From: Crocinitomicaceae bacterium
GTDB lineage: Bacteria; Bacteroidota; Bacteroidia; Flavobacteriales_G; Salibacteraceae
Direction of reading: 5' to 3'
Assembly: GCA_002707155.1 (NCBI GenBank)
Contig: PAME01000018.1
Coordinates: 248,001-312,000 of the forward strand
DNA length: 64,000 bases
Position 1 is the first letter of the stretch, and every line of letters starts with the position of its first letter. This document shows, one piece after another, positions 44,837 through 54,136 of this stretch. The notes below the pieces were generated by a model. It saw only the letters and a program-made list of their open reading frames with translations, was not told the origin of the DNA and searched no databases. The position numbers and the translations under genes are program-made.

Positions 44837-45934
44837 CTACTTTACTTGTGGAATTCCTTTAACGTGGGCGTAAACATCTACACCGTTTATCTTGGATTCA
44901 ACTTTTGTATCTGACATTTTTAATCCTTTTACATCATTAAGCATACCTTCTTTTGATATGGTTTTAATGCCGTATTCATCACCAGCAGCAGAGATAGCCT
45001 TTATGTGCACGATATTCCCCGAAGTAGCTACACCTTTTACATCTAGTTTTTCTCCGTTAGCAGCAATTGCTTTAATAGCGTAAATAGTTCCATCTTCTGC
45101 AATGGCTTTTATAGGAGCAAGATCTGCTTCGCTCACTAATATTTTTATAGGCAATTTAGCATCACCTACAAATGCTTTGATATCAATAATATGCCGCTGA
45201 CCTTCATATAGTATGCCTTTTACATCAAATTGTTTCCCCGATTTGTCAAAAGCTTTTACGTCTATTATTCCACCTTCAGGATGCACTGCTTTTACATTCC
45301 AAACAGCCGCTTGGCCAGCGCTTCCAATTTGAGGAAGAGCTTTTATGTGCGCAAAAACATCAACTCCGTTCACAGTGCCTTCAAGCGGGGCATCAATCAT
45401 TTTAATTCCCTTAATATCCATTAGGTTTCCTTGTTTAGAAATTGCTTTTACTCCATAGTAAGCACCATCAGATGCAATAGCCTTTATATGAACTAGGCTG
45501 CCATTTGTTTCAACTCCTTTTACTGCAAGCTGCTCACCAGCTTCGTTTATGGCTTTAATACTGTATACCGTTCCGTCATTAGCAATTGCTTTTACCGGTT
45601 TTAATGCTTCTTCGGTTAATAATATTTTAATGGGTAAGTAGCTTCCTTTTACAATGGCTTTAATGTCCATCAGTTGGCCCTCAGCATCATTTACAATCGC
45701 TTTTACATCGTAAATATTGCCTTCTTCATCGAGGGCTTTAATTTTAATCATCTGTCCGTTTGGAGCAACAGCCTTTACATGCCATATTTCTAGCTCAGAA
45801 CTATTGCCAGTAACTTTCTCTTCTTTAACTTCTTCTTTTACAATTTCCTCTGTTTTAGGAGGGGTACAAGCTGAAATAAGCAAGGCGGCAGCTATAACTG
45901 CAGAAAATAATGTTGTTGATATTTTACTATTCAT
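44837..45934 (-). CDS. Lipoprotein of tandem KAI/KGV repeats, internally duplicated
   Basis: 365 residues. A lipoprotein signal ends LLISAC (Cys23) and a Lys/Glu linker runs to about 46. The rest is about sixteen repeats of roughly 20 residues with the pattern hydrophobic-K-A/G-I/V near each end (for example VKAIVND, IKAIAND, VKGVETN, IKAISAAG). The array consists of two aligned halves, about 48-205 and 209-365. The halves share LPIKIL, VHIKAI, NGVDV-AH and K-LPQ/K-IPQ in the same order. I recognise no named family and cannot assign a function. It reads like a beta-rich extracellular repeat. It stands alone. Confidence 0.8.
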   Translation of the reverse strand: MNSKISTTLFSAVIAAALLISACTPPKTEEIVKEEVKEEKVTGNSSELEIWHVKAVAPNGQMIKIKALDEEGNIYDVKAIVNDAEGQLMDIKAIVKGSYLPIKILLTEEALKPVKAIANDGTVYSIKAINEAGEQLAVKGVETNGSLVHIKAIASDGAYYGVKAISKQGNLMDIKGIKMIDAPLEGTVNGVDVFAHIKALPQIGSAGQAAVWNVKAVHPEGGIIDVKAFDKSGKQFDVKGILYEGQRHIIDIKAFVGDAKLPIKILVSEADLAPIKAIAEDGTIYAIKAIAANGEKLDVKGVATSGNIVHIKAISAAGDEYGIKTISKEGMLNDVKGLKMSDTKVESKINGVDVYAHVKGIPQVK

Positions 45935-46076
45935 ATCAATGTTTTAGTTAAAACTATAATTAATTGTTCAAAACTAACCTTTTGAAAAGCAATCGTAAAT
46001 GATGCGTATCGGGTGTGGCGTATGAATTTTAAACTAAAGGCTTCAAGCGGTCACTATAAGCAAGGGGATTTTTTGG

Positions 46077-46859
46077 TTATTTACATTCACCATTGGGTAG
46101 GCAAACTCCATCTCCTAGTGTTTCAATAAGAGGCTCTACTGCACTAAGTTCAGCTTTCAAGGCATTTTCAAAAACTTCGTCTGGCTGAGCTCCAGAAATT
46201 GCCGTTTTTTCATTGATCAAAAAATAGGGAACCCCTCTAACATTAAGCTGCTGCGCTTGATAAATATCCTTTCGAACCTCCTGGTTATATTGGTCTGAAT
46301 CAAGAATAGATTTGGCTTTTTCGGTTGAAAGTCCAACACTTTTCAAATTAGCAAGCAGGTTTTCTTCTTCAGCGAGATTAATGCCATCGGTGAAGTAAGC
46401 GATCATAAATGCTTCTTTCAAAGCATCAGCTTTACCTTTTGATTTCGCCCACTGAATCAAACGGTGCGCATTAAATGTATTGAAAGTTAACGCTTTATCA
46501 AATTGAAAGTCAATGTTGTATTGCTTTCCATTCTCCGCCAATTGATTGCTCATGGCTTTCACTTGTTCAATGGGGTATCCTTTTCGTTCTGATAAATATT
46601 GTGCCGAAGGATAGGCTTTATCTTTCGGAAAGTCAGGATCCAATTGGAAGCTGTGCCAAATGATTTCTACCTTATTCTCAGCGTTTTGTTTTTTAATGGC
46701 TTGTTCCAACTTTCTTTTTCCTACAAAACAAAATGGGCAAACTACGTCGCTCCAGATTTCAATTTTCACAGTTTCATTCGGCATATTTTTAGTTTTAGAT
46801 TGCTGAGACCACAATGTGGAGCAAAGGATGACAATAATGGAGGTGAAGGCCACTTTCAT
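46077..46859 (-). CDS. FrnE-like DsbA-family thioredoxin-fold protein with signal peptide
   Basis: 260 residues. A signal peptide (about 1-19) precedes IEIWSDVVCPFCFVGKRKLEQ, whose CPFC (Cys41, Cys44) is the redox site; the rest (HSFQLDPDFPKDKAYP, VRGVPYFLINEKTAISGAQP) fits the FrnE/DsbA group, which includes 2-hydroxychromene-2-carboxylate isomerase relatives. Typical FrnE proteins lack a signal peptide, so a periplasmic or outer location would be unusual. A second pair of cysteines (CLPNGEC) lies at the C-terminus. Confidence 0.88.
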   Translation of the reverse strand: MKVAFTSIIVILCSTLWSQQSKTKNMPNETVKIEIWSDVVCPFCFVGKRKLEQAIKKQNAENKVEIIWHSFQLDPDFPKDKAYPSAQYLSERKGYPIEQVKAMSNQLAENGKQYNIDFQFDKALTFNTFNAHRLIQWAKSKGKADALKEAFMIAYFTDGINLAEEENLLANLKSVGLSTEKAKSILDSDQYNQEVRKDIYQAQQLNVRGVPYFLINEKTAISGAQPDEVFENALKAELSAVEPLIETLGDGVCLPNGECK

Positions 46860-47105
46860 GCTGCTATATTAACAAATCTGCTTACATGCATCACTGAAAG
46901 ATTGTTAATGAGACCTGGAATAAAATCCAATAAACAAAAATTAAAACTTAAAAAGTATTTAAATGCTTAACGATAACTAAATTAACTGCAAGTTAAAACA
47001 GAAGGCGTAACAATACTTTCGAAGCTGTATATTGGGATTTGCAGGTAAAGTTTTTTTTAGAAATAATCGCTGTTAAGCGTCAAAGGCAAAGTACCTCGCC
47101 AACTG

Positions 47106-48197
47106 CTATGGGCTTACTAAATTGATGCTGAAATTGAAGAAGAGGGGATTGGTTAAACTATTTTCCATTACGTATTTTTGATCACCAAAAAATCCTCTAA
47201 AGAAATCTTCACCATTTTCAACCCTATCCACATTGAAACTATAGTTATATCGGTAACCCACTTTAGCCGATATCCATATAAAACCTATTAATTGGCGCTC
47301 ATATTTTAAACGAAAGCGCAATTCACTTCTTCTGAGCTCCAGGTCATTAAAAGGTGGGTTTAATTCGTTTTTATTACCAATTCTAAAACTAGTTCCTTCT
47401 AAATCAAAACCTGCAAATAGCATGCTTCTTGGTGAAAAATTATATCGAACATCACCTCTTGCGGGTAACAAGGATTCAACACCCCATTTGCGATTAGTAC
47501 TGGTCCAGTTATACATTAGAACAGGGAGGTAATTTAATTCTCCAGCTCTGTAGGTTTGCGAAAGGCCGATAGCCCATTGTTTATTGTCCAACGGTTTTTT
47601 TCCCCATAATAAAGCTACCGAGTAGCGGTTGTATTTCATGGGTTGAAAATCTGCTAGTTTGTAATCTCCATTTAACCCAGCGGCAACTCTTGCCAATAAG
47701 AAGCTAGTTTCAGTTAGTGGTTTATAAACACTAATTGCTGCTTCGGTAGTAGTTAAGCCATTTTCGCTCAAAGTTTTATGCAAAGGGTGGATGAGCTTAT
47801 CCGAATTTTCAAATTCATACTTGGTATTCCAATACGTAAGTCCAGCCTGGATTATAATGCTGTTTTTAGAAATAACGGGTATGTTAGCCGCGAACCGCAA
47901 TCCATGGGTAGCGCTTACTTGTTCATTTGCTGCCGTGTTGGTGCCAAAATCACTGGCATTTATTCCATAAGCTCCTTGAAAGTCATAACCAACGGATACG
48001 AGTTTGTCGGGACTCTTTCCACTCAACTTTACCGAGGCAAAGCGCTTAACACTCTCATCTACAAACTCGAGATTATCGTACATGCTAAAGTCTTCTTCCT
48101 CTTCCGCTTGGGTAGAGTCTACTTGCGCCATCAAGGCTGAAAATGGTAAATAAGAAAAGATAAGCAGTAGGCCGAACGACTTAGGAAAATATAGCAT
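47106..48197 (-). CDS. Outer-membrane beta-barrel protein (DUF6268-like)
   Basis: 363 residues with a signal peptide (about 1-24). After an acidic stretch (TQAEEEEDFS) many alternating amphipathic strands with aromatic girdles follow (for example SFLLARVAAGLNGDYK, YNWTSTNRKWGVESLL), and the last strand is PLFFNFSINLVS, ending with S-P. This is a barrel-type outer-membrane protein; DUF6268 is my best guess for family. It is the third gene of the lipoprotein-DUF2147 operon. Confidence 0.75.
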   Translation of the reverse strand: MLYFPKSFGLLLIFSYLPFSALMAQVDSTQAEEEEDFSMYDNLEFVDESVKRFASVKLSGKSPDKLVSVGYDFQGAYGINASDFGTNTAANEQVSATHGLRFAANIPVISKNSIIIQAGLTYWNTKYEFENSDKLIHPLHKTLSENGLTTTEAAISVYKPLTETSFLLARVAAGLNGDYKLADFQPMKYNRYSVALLWGKKPLDNKQWAIGLSQTYRAGELNYLPVLMYNWTSTNRKWGVESLLPARGDVRYNFSPRSMLFAGFDLEGTSFRIGNKNELNPPFNDLELRRSELRFRLKYERQLIGFIWISAKVGYRYNYSFNVDRVENGEDFFRGFFGDQKYVMENSLTNPLFFNFSINLVSP

Positions 48198-48202
48198 TTA
48201 GG

Positions 48203-48667
48203 TTACTTTTTTGATGGCATTTTTAGTCTTTTCCAAATGTCTGTTCTGCCTAAGGCAGAGACCCCAATATACCCGCGGATGTCCAACGTATTTTCATCGG
48301 TCATTTTTATAGAACAACTGTAAGTGTTTCCATTTTCGGGATCGTATATGGTTCCTTCCGACCATTCATCTTCCCCAGCATAGACAAAGTCCTTTAGTAT
48401 TCTGTATCCTCGTAGTGGAGTATTTCTAAGGCTTTCATCTGGATTGTTTTTATCTACTCTAGGTTCACCTGTTTCTGGATTTTTGGCGGTTTTTAGCCAA
48501 ACAATTCTACCGTAAAATTTATCTCCAATTTTATCAATTTTCACTTTTGCTTTTCCATGCGAAGGTTCCCAAACACCTATCAAACGATTGGCTTCTTCTG
48601 AGTTTTGAGCATAAGAAACGCTCACTAACATTAAACTAACTAAGGCGGAAAGAATAACTTTTTTCAT
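48203..48667 (-). CDS. Secreted DUF2147 protein
   Basis: 154 residues. Signal peptide about 1-20, then a beta-barrel-like fold with LIGVWEPSHGKAKVKIDK and FYGRIVWLK and the C-terminal LDIRGYIGVSALGRT, all DUF2147 features. It is a small periplasmic or secreted protein of unknown function. It lies 5 bases before the barrel gene and 6 bases after the lipoprotein gene. Confidence 0.88.
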   Translation of the reverse strand: MKKVILSALVSLMLVSVSYAQNSEEANRLIGVWEPSHGKAKVKIDKIGDKFYGRIVWLKTAKNPETGEPRVDKNNPDESLRNTPLRGYRILKDFVYAGEDEWSEGTIYDPENGNTYSCSIKMTDENTLDIRGYIGVSALGRTDIWKRLKMPSKK

Positions 48668-48673
48668 AATTTT

Positions 48674-49201
48674 CTAATTGTATTTAATAGTAAGGTCCAT
48701 AACAATCATGGCGCCAATTTCTTCGTCGTACGATTCGTCTATGAAATCCAAATCTAATACCAAACTGAATTTTTCGCTTTTAAAATAATCCACAATTTTA
48801 ACTTCATCACTTACTTGAAGCGCTAACTCTCGGGTTTTCGAGCTTATCGGGTTTTTAATTGCAATAGTTTGCATCCCGGTATTTGAGCCCACAATTTGTA
48901 ATGAAGCACTTGAAAAAGAATCGAAATTAATACTGTCCACCTCATTTAAATTTAAACTTATCGAATTTATTTTGATTTCTTTTATTCGTTCTGGACTAAC
49001 ATTCTCCAACCCTTTTAGAGCAGCTAGATTTACCTCATAGTCTGCCATTAAACTATTTGGGCCTGGGAAAAATGGGCCTGCAGCTGATGACTGAACACTT
49101 ATTTGCACCTGGGTTTCATTAGAAGGCTCACACGCTGAAAAGAGAAATAATACAACTCCTAAAAGGGCGATATTAAAAGAGGATAATTTGATATTTTTCA
49201 T
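48674..49201 (-). CDS. Lipoprotein of unknown function
   Basis: 175 residues. The lipoprotein signal ends LFSAC (Cys24). The rest is a beta-rich domain with INSISLNLNEVDSINFDSF and VVDYFKSEKFSLVLDLDF. I recognise no family. It opens an operon with DUF2147 and the outer-membrane barrel gene, so the three probably work together in the envelope. Confidence 0.78.
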   Translation of the reverse strand: MKNIKLSSFNIALLGVVLFLFSACEPSNETQVQISVQSSAAGPFFPGPNSLMADYEVNLAALKGLENVSPERIKEIKINSISLNLNEVDSINFDSFSSASLQIVGSNTGMQTIAIKNPISSKTRELALQVSDEVKIVDYFKSEKFSLVLDLDFIDESYDEEIGAMIVMDLTIKYN

Positions 49202-49500
49202 GCCCTAAAAATAAAACAAGTGCTTCAATTTTATAAAAACATACAGCTTTTGCACGGGCCCGTTGTTTTATTGCTGATTTTTAGCGACTTATACATTGTG
49301 AATATTCAGCAATAGGGTAAAGATTTTTTACAACTCCATAAAACAGAAGTGATTTATCGCATGGGAATTACATTTAATTCTAAAAAATAAGTCTCAAGAA
49401 AAGTCAAAATTTTAGTACTAATTATTTGCAAAACGTTTTTGATACCATGACGAAATTGATAGGACAAAATGGATAGCTCTAGGATACTTCGCAAACAATT
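49202..49500. other. Region after the lipoprotein gene, includes a decayed reductase tail
   Basis: About 300 bases with no intact gene. On the minus strand 49354-49500 reads LRSILELSILSYQFRHGIK and on to a stop at 49354, in frame with the reductase remnant above it, so it may be more of the same broken gene. The rest shows nothing I can support. Confidence 0.35.
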
Positions 49501-50545
49501 TTAGAGCGAGTAAATTTCTTCAAGTTTCTTGGTTAAAAACGCATTGAATTGTTTTAAAAAAAATGAATTAATGCTGATATTATGGGGCAATACGATTCGA
49601 AAATTCATGCACATTCAGCAGCAAATATTCCACTCCATATTGCTGTATCAATTCCAGCTCCGCTAATTGGGTCTACTAGCGAAGCAGCATCTCCACAGAG
49701 AATAAAACGTTCTCCAGACATCGGGCTTTTTGTTCCGCCTAAAGGTAATTTGGCACCCGTTGTTCTATTTAGTGGTTTTGCATTTTTAAATAATGGAGAA
49801 ATAATTGGATCATTTTCAATAATATCCGAGAATGCTTCATTTACATGTTTAGGTTGTTTTCTATTTGGGAGTAAGCCAAAACCTACATTGGCTTTTCCTT
49901 TTCCTAAAGGAAAGATCCAAAAATAGCCAACGGGATATTTCTTTACATGGTATACTTCATTTTGATTTTTGACAAGATGTTCCAGGCCTTCGTAATAACG
50001 ACTGACAGCAAAGTAGCTGTTATCCTCCCGGAAGGAAGTTGCTGAAAAAAGTGATTTTTTTATTGATGAGTTGGCGCCATCACAAGCAATTAGGATTTTA
50101 CCAGTCAATTCTAATCCAGAATTTAGTATACAAGAAACTTGCTCGTTTTGATTCTTTACCGTTAGCACCTTTTGACCTTCAAAGAAAGTGATGTTTTCAA
50201 TCTCTTTTGTGATTTCTAGTAGTTGATTATCAAAAATAGAGCGCTCGAAATTGTGTGCATACAAGGACCAGTTAACGGTGGTTTTTTGACCTTTATAATT
50301 AAAAAAAGCAGCTTTAGTTATTTCTTGTTTTGTTGAAGCTTCTCGAATCTGCAAAGCTATTTTAGGGTCAAGGTAGTTAAGTGCTTTGAAAGTATTTCCA
50401 GGAATCGCATCCCGCAAGTTTTGTGTCTTGGAAATATACTCTTATCTATCAAAGCAACTTGATAGCCATAATTTCTTAATGCCAAAGCACAGGAGCTGCC
50501 TGCAGGTCCAGCACCAATAATGATAATGTCAAAATTTTCTTTCAT
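49501..50545 (-). pseudogene. Geranylgeranyl reductase-family FAD oxidoreductase, decayed
   Basis: The N-terminus from ATG 50545 reads FDIIIIGAGPAGSSCALAL and SIFPRHKTCG (the FAD-binding site and the CG motif). A frameshift at the G-run 50411-50413 follows: GGG needs one more G to read CGDAIPGNTFKALNYLDPK. The next frame continues to GAGIDTAIWSGIFAAECA and stops at 49605. One added base there restores a reading with SINSFFLKQFNAFLTKKLEE, which ends in TAA at 49501-49503. At least two frameshifts and probably a premature stop make a working enzyme unlikely. The intact family reduces polyprenyl double bonds (archaeal-lipid or menaquinone-type). Confidence 0.82.
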
Positions 50546-50634
50546 AACCTTCCCGGCAAGAATAGCTAGCTATCAGTGCCGCAAATTAATTAAAGTTCGA
50601 CGTCAGTATTCACCAAAAAAAGGTTGGAACAAAT

Positions 50635-50642
50635 TAATTTTG
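50635..50642 (+). promoter_or_regulatory. -7 box, predicted leaderless promoter
   Basis: TAATTTTG matches TAnnTTTG. It ends 6 bases before the ATG at 50648 and supports that start over the upstream TTG at 50624. Confidence 0.45.
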
Positions 50643-50647
50643 CAGCA

Positions 50648-51217
50648 ATGCACACGATTGAACCTTATTACCGCTGGCGTGACTTTTATTTGGCTGAGGA
50701 TGACCCTCGTTCGCCTTTTTATGGAAAAGAGTATTCAGAGTTTTACTTTAGCGATACCATTTACGACCATGTTATTCACCCGCAGTGGGATAACATTGGG
50801 TCGACTACCTTATTTCTAAAACTCATTTACGCTGACTACGAAGCTCAATTTGCTATAATCGAGCTTATGGGTGAATGGAACGATACGCTCTATAATGATA
50901 TTCAGACCTTAAAACGAAATATAATTGATCATTTGGTGGATGAAGGAATCAACCGCTTTATTCTAATTGGCGAAAACGTACTCAATTTTCATCCTTCAGA
51001 TGATTCGTACTACGAGGAGTGGTATGAAGATATTGAGGAGGGATGGATTGCCACCTTGAACTTTAGGCAACATGTGCTGGAAGACTTTGGAAATGAGAAC
51101 ATCGATCAGTATTTTGTTACTGGTGGAAACTTAAACGATATGGCGTGGAGAACACGCCAACCAAACGAATTATTCGTATTGGTAGATAATTTGGTTACTA
51201 AACGACTGGGTATATGA
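50648..51217 (+). CDS. Hypothetical protein of unknown function
   Basis: 189 residues from ATG 50648. No signal peptide or membrane helix is seen. It has a conserved-looking N-terminus (YYRWRDFYLAEDDPRSPFYG), a central FLKLIYADYEAQFAIIELMGEW and a C-terminus with NLNDMAWRTRQPNELFVLVD. The many acidic and aromatic residues suggest a cytoplasmic alpha/beta protein. I recognise no family. The stop overlaps the start of the sialidase-like gene (ATGA), so the two are co-translated. Confidence 0.75.
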   Translation: MHTIEPYYRWRDFYLAEDDPRSPFYGKEYSEFYFSDTIYDHVIHPQWDNIGSTTLFLKLIYADYEAQFAIIELMGEWNDTLYNDIQTLKRNIIDHLVDEGINRFILIGENVLNFHPSDDSYYEEWYEDIEEGWIATLNFRQHVLEDFGNENIDQYFVTGGNLNDMAWRTRQPNELFVLVDNLVTKRLGI

Positions 51218-52515
51218 AAGTATTAAAAAGCAAGAGCTTTGTTGGACTAATGGCGGTATTGAGTTGTCTTTTGTATGTATTGCAAGGTGTTGCTCAAAAA
51301 CCTGTTCGAGTAGGTAATGTAGATAGACCAAACGAACCCAGTATTAATATAAATCGACAAAACGCTCAAGAAGTATTGTGCGGCGCAAACCTCAATAACC
51401 TGTATTTGAGTCATGACGGTGGTGATACTTGGGAAGCCATTAAAATGACCTCAGATTATGGCGTACACGGCGATCCTGTAGTGATTTCAGACAGTTCGGG
51501 GCGCTATTATTATTTTCATTTAAGCAATCCAAGGGATGGTAACTGGATAGACAGAATTGTTTGTCAAACTTCTGAAGATTTCGGCAAAACTTGGTCAAGA
51601 GGTTCTTACACAGGCCTAGACGGAACCAAAGCACAAGATAAGCATTGGGCTGTTTACAATAAAGCTAAGAATGAAGTCTATCTTTCATGGACCCAATTTG
51701 ATGCTTATGGAAGTAGAAAAAAAGAAGACCGTTCAAATATTATGTATTCCAAATCTGATGATAATGGACAATCGTGGAGTTCGGCTTATCAAATCAACCA
51801 AACATCGGGCAATTGTGTAGATAGTTCCTTAACCACGGAGGGAGCTGTTCCTACCTTCTCTAATGACGGTACTATTTACATTGCTTGGGCAGGGCCTGAT
51901 GGTATTCGAATGAATTCATTCAAGGATGGTGCTTGGCTGCCAGTAACTGCATTAATTGATAGCAATACAGCGGGATGGTCGTATGAAATTCCTGGGATAA
52001 ATCGCTGTAACGGAATGCCAATTACGATATGTGATCGATCTAAGGGAGAAAACGAAGGCAGAATTTATGTGAATTGGAGTGATCAGCGCAAGGGAGCAGA
52101 TGATACCGATATTTTTTTGAAGTATAGCGACACAAAAGGCGATAAATGGTCGGAACCCATTCTAATAGGAAAACGAGGAGGAAAGCGACATCAGTTTCTA
52201 ACTTGGATGGCAGTAGATCAAACAACGGGAGCTCTGTATTTCGTTTATTACGATAGAAGTCGATTTAAAGACAATAGAACCGATGTTGTTATAGCAAGAT
52301 CTTACAACGGCGGAAAAAGCTTTAAATACAAACGAATAAAACAAGAACCTTTCACTCCAGTAGCTGGAAAGTTTTTTGGTGATTATAATAACATTGATGC
52401 TCATGCTGGAATTGTGCAACTTGTTTGGACAAGAATGGATGACGCCGATACGAGTATTTGGACTTATCGTTTTGAAGAAAAAAAGTGGAGATTGAAGCGG
52501 TTGAGGAAGGAGTAG
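51214..52515 (+). CDS. Secreted sialidase-like protein with BNR/Asp boxes
   Basis: 433 residues. Signal peptide about 1-28. At least five Asp boxes (SxDxGxTW-like) are seen: SHDGGDTWE, SEDFGKTWS, SDDNGQSWS, SDTKGDKWS and SYNGGKSFK, giving a six-bladed propeller as in sialidases. The catalytic Arg triad and Asp/Glu of true sialidases are not clear to me, so another glycan-binding or hydrolase role is possible. No T9SS domain is visible at the C-terminus. It overlaps the unknown gene by 4 bases. Confidence 0.82.
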   Translation: MKVLKSKSFVGLMAVLSCLLYVLQGVAQKPVRVGNVDRPNEPSININRQNAQEVLCGANLNNLYLSHDGGDTWEAIKMTSDYGVHGDPVVISDSSGRYYYFHLSNPRDGNWIDRIVCQTSEDFGKTWSRGSYTGLDGTKAQDKHWAVYNKAKNEVYLSWTQFDAYGSRKKEDRSNIMYSKSDDNGQSWSSAYQINQTSGNCVDSSLTTEGAVPTFSNDGTIYIAWAGPDGIRMNSFKDGAWLPVTALIDSNTAGWSYEIPGINRCNGMPITICDRSKGENEGRIYVNWSDQRKGADDTDIFLKYSDTKGDKWSEPILIGKRGGKRHQFLTWMAVDQTTGALYFVYYDRSRFKDNRTDVVIARSYNGGKSFKYKRIKQEPFTPVAGKFFGDYNNIDAHAGIVQLVWTRMDDADTSIWTYRFEEKKWRLKRLRKE

Positions 52516-52562
52516 TTATTAGCAGTAAAACGTATTAGGTTGTGCGATTTATGTCCAAAGGC

Positions 52563-53681
52563 TTAAAACGATTCAGCAAACGTTAAATAGAATTGTTGGC
52601 GATTATTGTCGCCACGAGCATAATCAAAGCGAATGTGAACGCGTTCTTTTTTGTTGAAAGCCAAGCGAACCCCACCACCGTAACTGTATCGTAAAAAGTC
52701 AGTATTAAATTCCTCCAAACGCTCTGCTACTGCTCCAGTTCCTGCAAAAGCAGTAAAACCAAAAAAGTACCAAATAGGAGTGCGGTATTCAAGTTGAGAA
52801 GCTAGTAAGTGATTATCTCTAAACTCGCCTTTTAGATAACCCCTCATAATTTTATCTCCGCCTAATTGCGAGAGTTTATTAAATGGAGCAATTCCAAAAA
52901 TGCTAGAACCATATCCTTGAATTCCAATAATGTGGTTTTTACCAAGATTTACGTATTTCCTTATGTCCAGAGTAAATAAGTTGTAGCCAAAGTTACCGCC
53001 CATAACCTCGTTAAAGCCTAAGAAGGAAAGGTTAGCATAATATCCTTTTGTTGGAGCGTAAATAAAATCTCTAGCATCGTATTCTAGCTCCCAACCAATG
53101 CCTGTAGTTACGCTGCCTGTCGCACCAGCAATACTAGAGGCATCCAGCAGTCCGTTTGGCTCCACAGAGGAAATGGTTGTGTTTTGATAAAAAAGCTTTG
53201 GGCCTGTATAAATGCGCTTTTTAAATTTCTTTAGGCCTGTAATGTCAAATCTTGGAAAACTCGCGTCGTAGTCTTCTTCGTATTTAGTAGTGTTTGAGTT
53301 TCCAATTCCAGCAAAAAAGTAGGGGTAACGGTAATAAGATATTTCACCTTTTATTCTATAATTATCTTGTTTTAGAAAAATTTTAAAAGGCATAGAAAAA
53401 AGTACCTGATCGTTTAGCGTATAAGCAAAAGAAAGCCCAGCTAAACTTAAGGGTGAAATGGTGTCTTTTTGATTGAATCGGCGGTACATGAGAGCCGAAA
53501 CTCCAAATGCCCAGTTGGTTTCTGGTTTGAAATATACCGTTGGCAATACCGTCAGTTTTCGTTGTTTGTCTAGGTCAAAACCAAGAAACGATTGGCGCGA
53601 GGAGTCTGCAAGCTGGCTAAAGCCTATCACTGTGATACAAGTAAAAAAAACAAGCAGTATGTATTTTACTAGCGCACTCAC
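52563..53681 (-). CDS. Omp85-like outer-membrane barrel protein
   Basis: 372 residues from GTG 53681. Signal peptide about 1-22. It has long beta strands with alternating residues (for example KGYYANLSFLGFNEVMGGNFGY, written here in part as GYYANLSFLGFNEVM), LGGDKIMRGYLKGEFRDN (the RGY motif of Omp85/surface antigen barrels) and a final strand ending QFYLTFAESF with C-terminal Phe. No POTRA domain is present. The start overlaps the NUDIX stop (GTGA). Role unknown. Confidence 0.82.
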   Translation of the reverse strand: MSALVKYILLVFFTCITVIGFSQLADSSRQSFLGFDLDKQRKLTVLPTVYFKPETNWAFGVSALMYRRFNQKDTISPLSLAGLSFAYTLNDQVLFSMPFKIFLKQDNYRIKGEISYYRYPYFFAGIGNSNTTKYEEDYDASFPRFDITGLKKFKKRIYTGPKLFYQNTTISSVEPNGLLDASSIAGATGSVTTGIGWELEYDARDFIYAPTKGYYANLSFLGFNEVMGGNFGYNLFTLDIRKYVNLGKNHIIGIQGYGSSIFGIAPFNKLSQLGGDKIMRGYLKGEFRDNHLLASQLEYRTPIWYFFGFTAFAGTGAVAERLEEFNTDFLRYSYGGGVRLAFNKKERVHIRFDYARGDNNRQQFYLTFAESF

Positions 53682-54136
53682 TGCAATTTCTCCAAGAGCT
53701 TGTTTATTGCTTTTTGATCACTCAGAAACTTAAACTCTTCGTTTTTAAGCGCGTCAAGTTTCACCCAACGAAAGGATTCTTGATTTTCGGTAATGGAATA
53801 ATCGAAATCCATTTTATGTTCAGAAACCTTAATGCCATTCACATCTTGCAATTGGCAATAGAAATACAAACAAATAACTTGTTGCCATGGTCTAAAGTAG
53901 CTCTGAATGTATTCGTCGGTGGAATAAAAGTGTTCGCCAACCTCAATTTTTGTGTGTAATTCTTCATCTGCTTCACGGTGTAAACATTCAATAGGCGATT
54001 CTCCAAACTCCAATCCACCGCCGGGCAGTTTTGTAAATGGTTCACCTCTTAGCAATTCATCTGAAACCAATAAGGAATCTCCATGAATAAATAGGCCATA
54101 TACTCGAACGTTAAACTCTGTGGGCAGTTCAGCCAT
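53678..54136 (-). CDS. NUDIX hydrolase
   Basis: 152 residues. The Nudix box GGLEFGESPIECLHREADEE fits GX5EX7REUXEEXG (Gly40, Glu46, Arg54, Glu55, Glu58 and Glu59). Such enzymes cleave nucleoside diphosphates linked to another group; the substrate is not known. ATG overlaps the DUF1015 stop, and the barrel gene overlaps its end, so all three form one operon. Confidence 0.93.
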   Translation of the reverse strand: MAELPTEFNVRVYGLFIHGDSLLVSDELLRGEPFTKLPGGGLEFGESPIECLHREADEELHTKIEVGEHFYSTDEYIQSYFRPWQQVICLYFYCQLQDVNGIKVSEHKMDFDYSITENQESFRWVKLDALKNEEFKFLSDQKAINKLLEKLQ

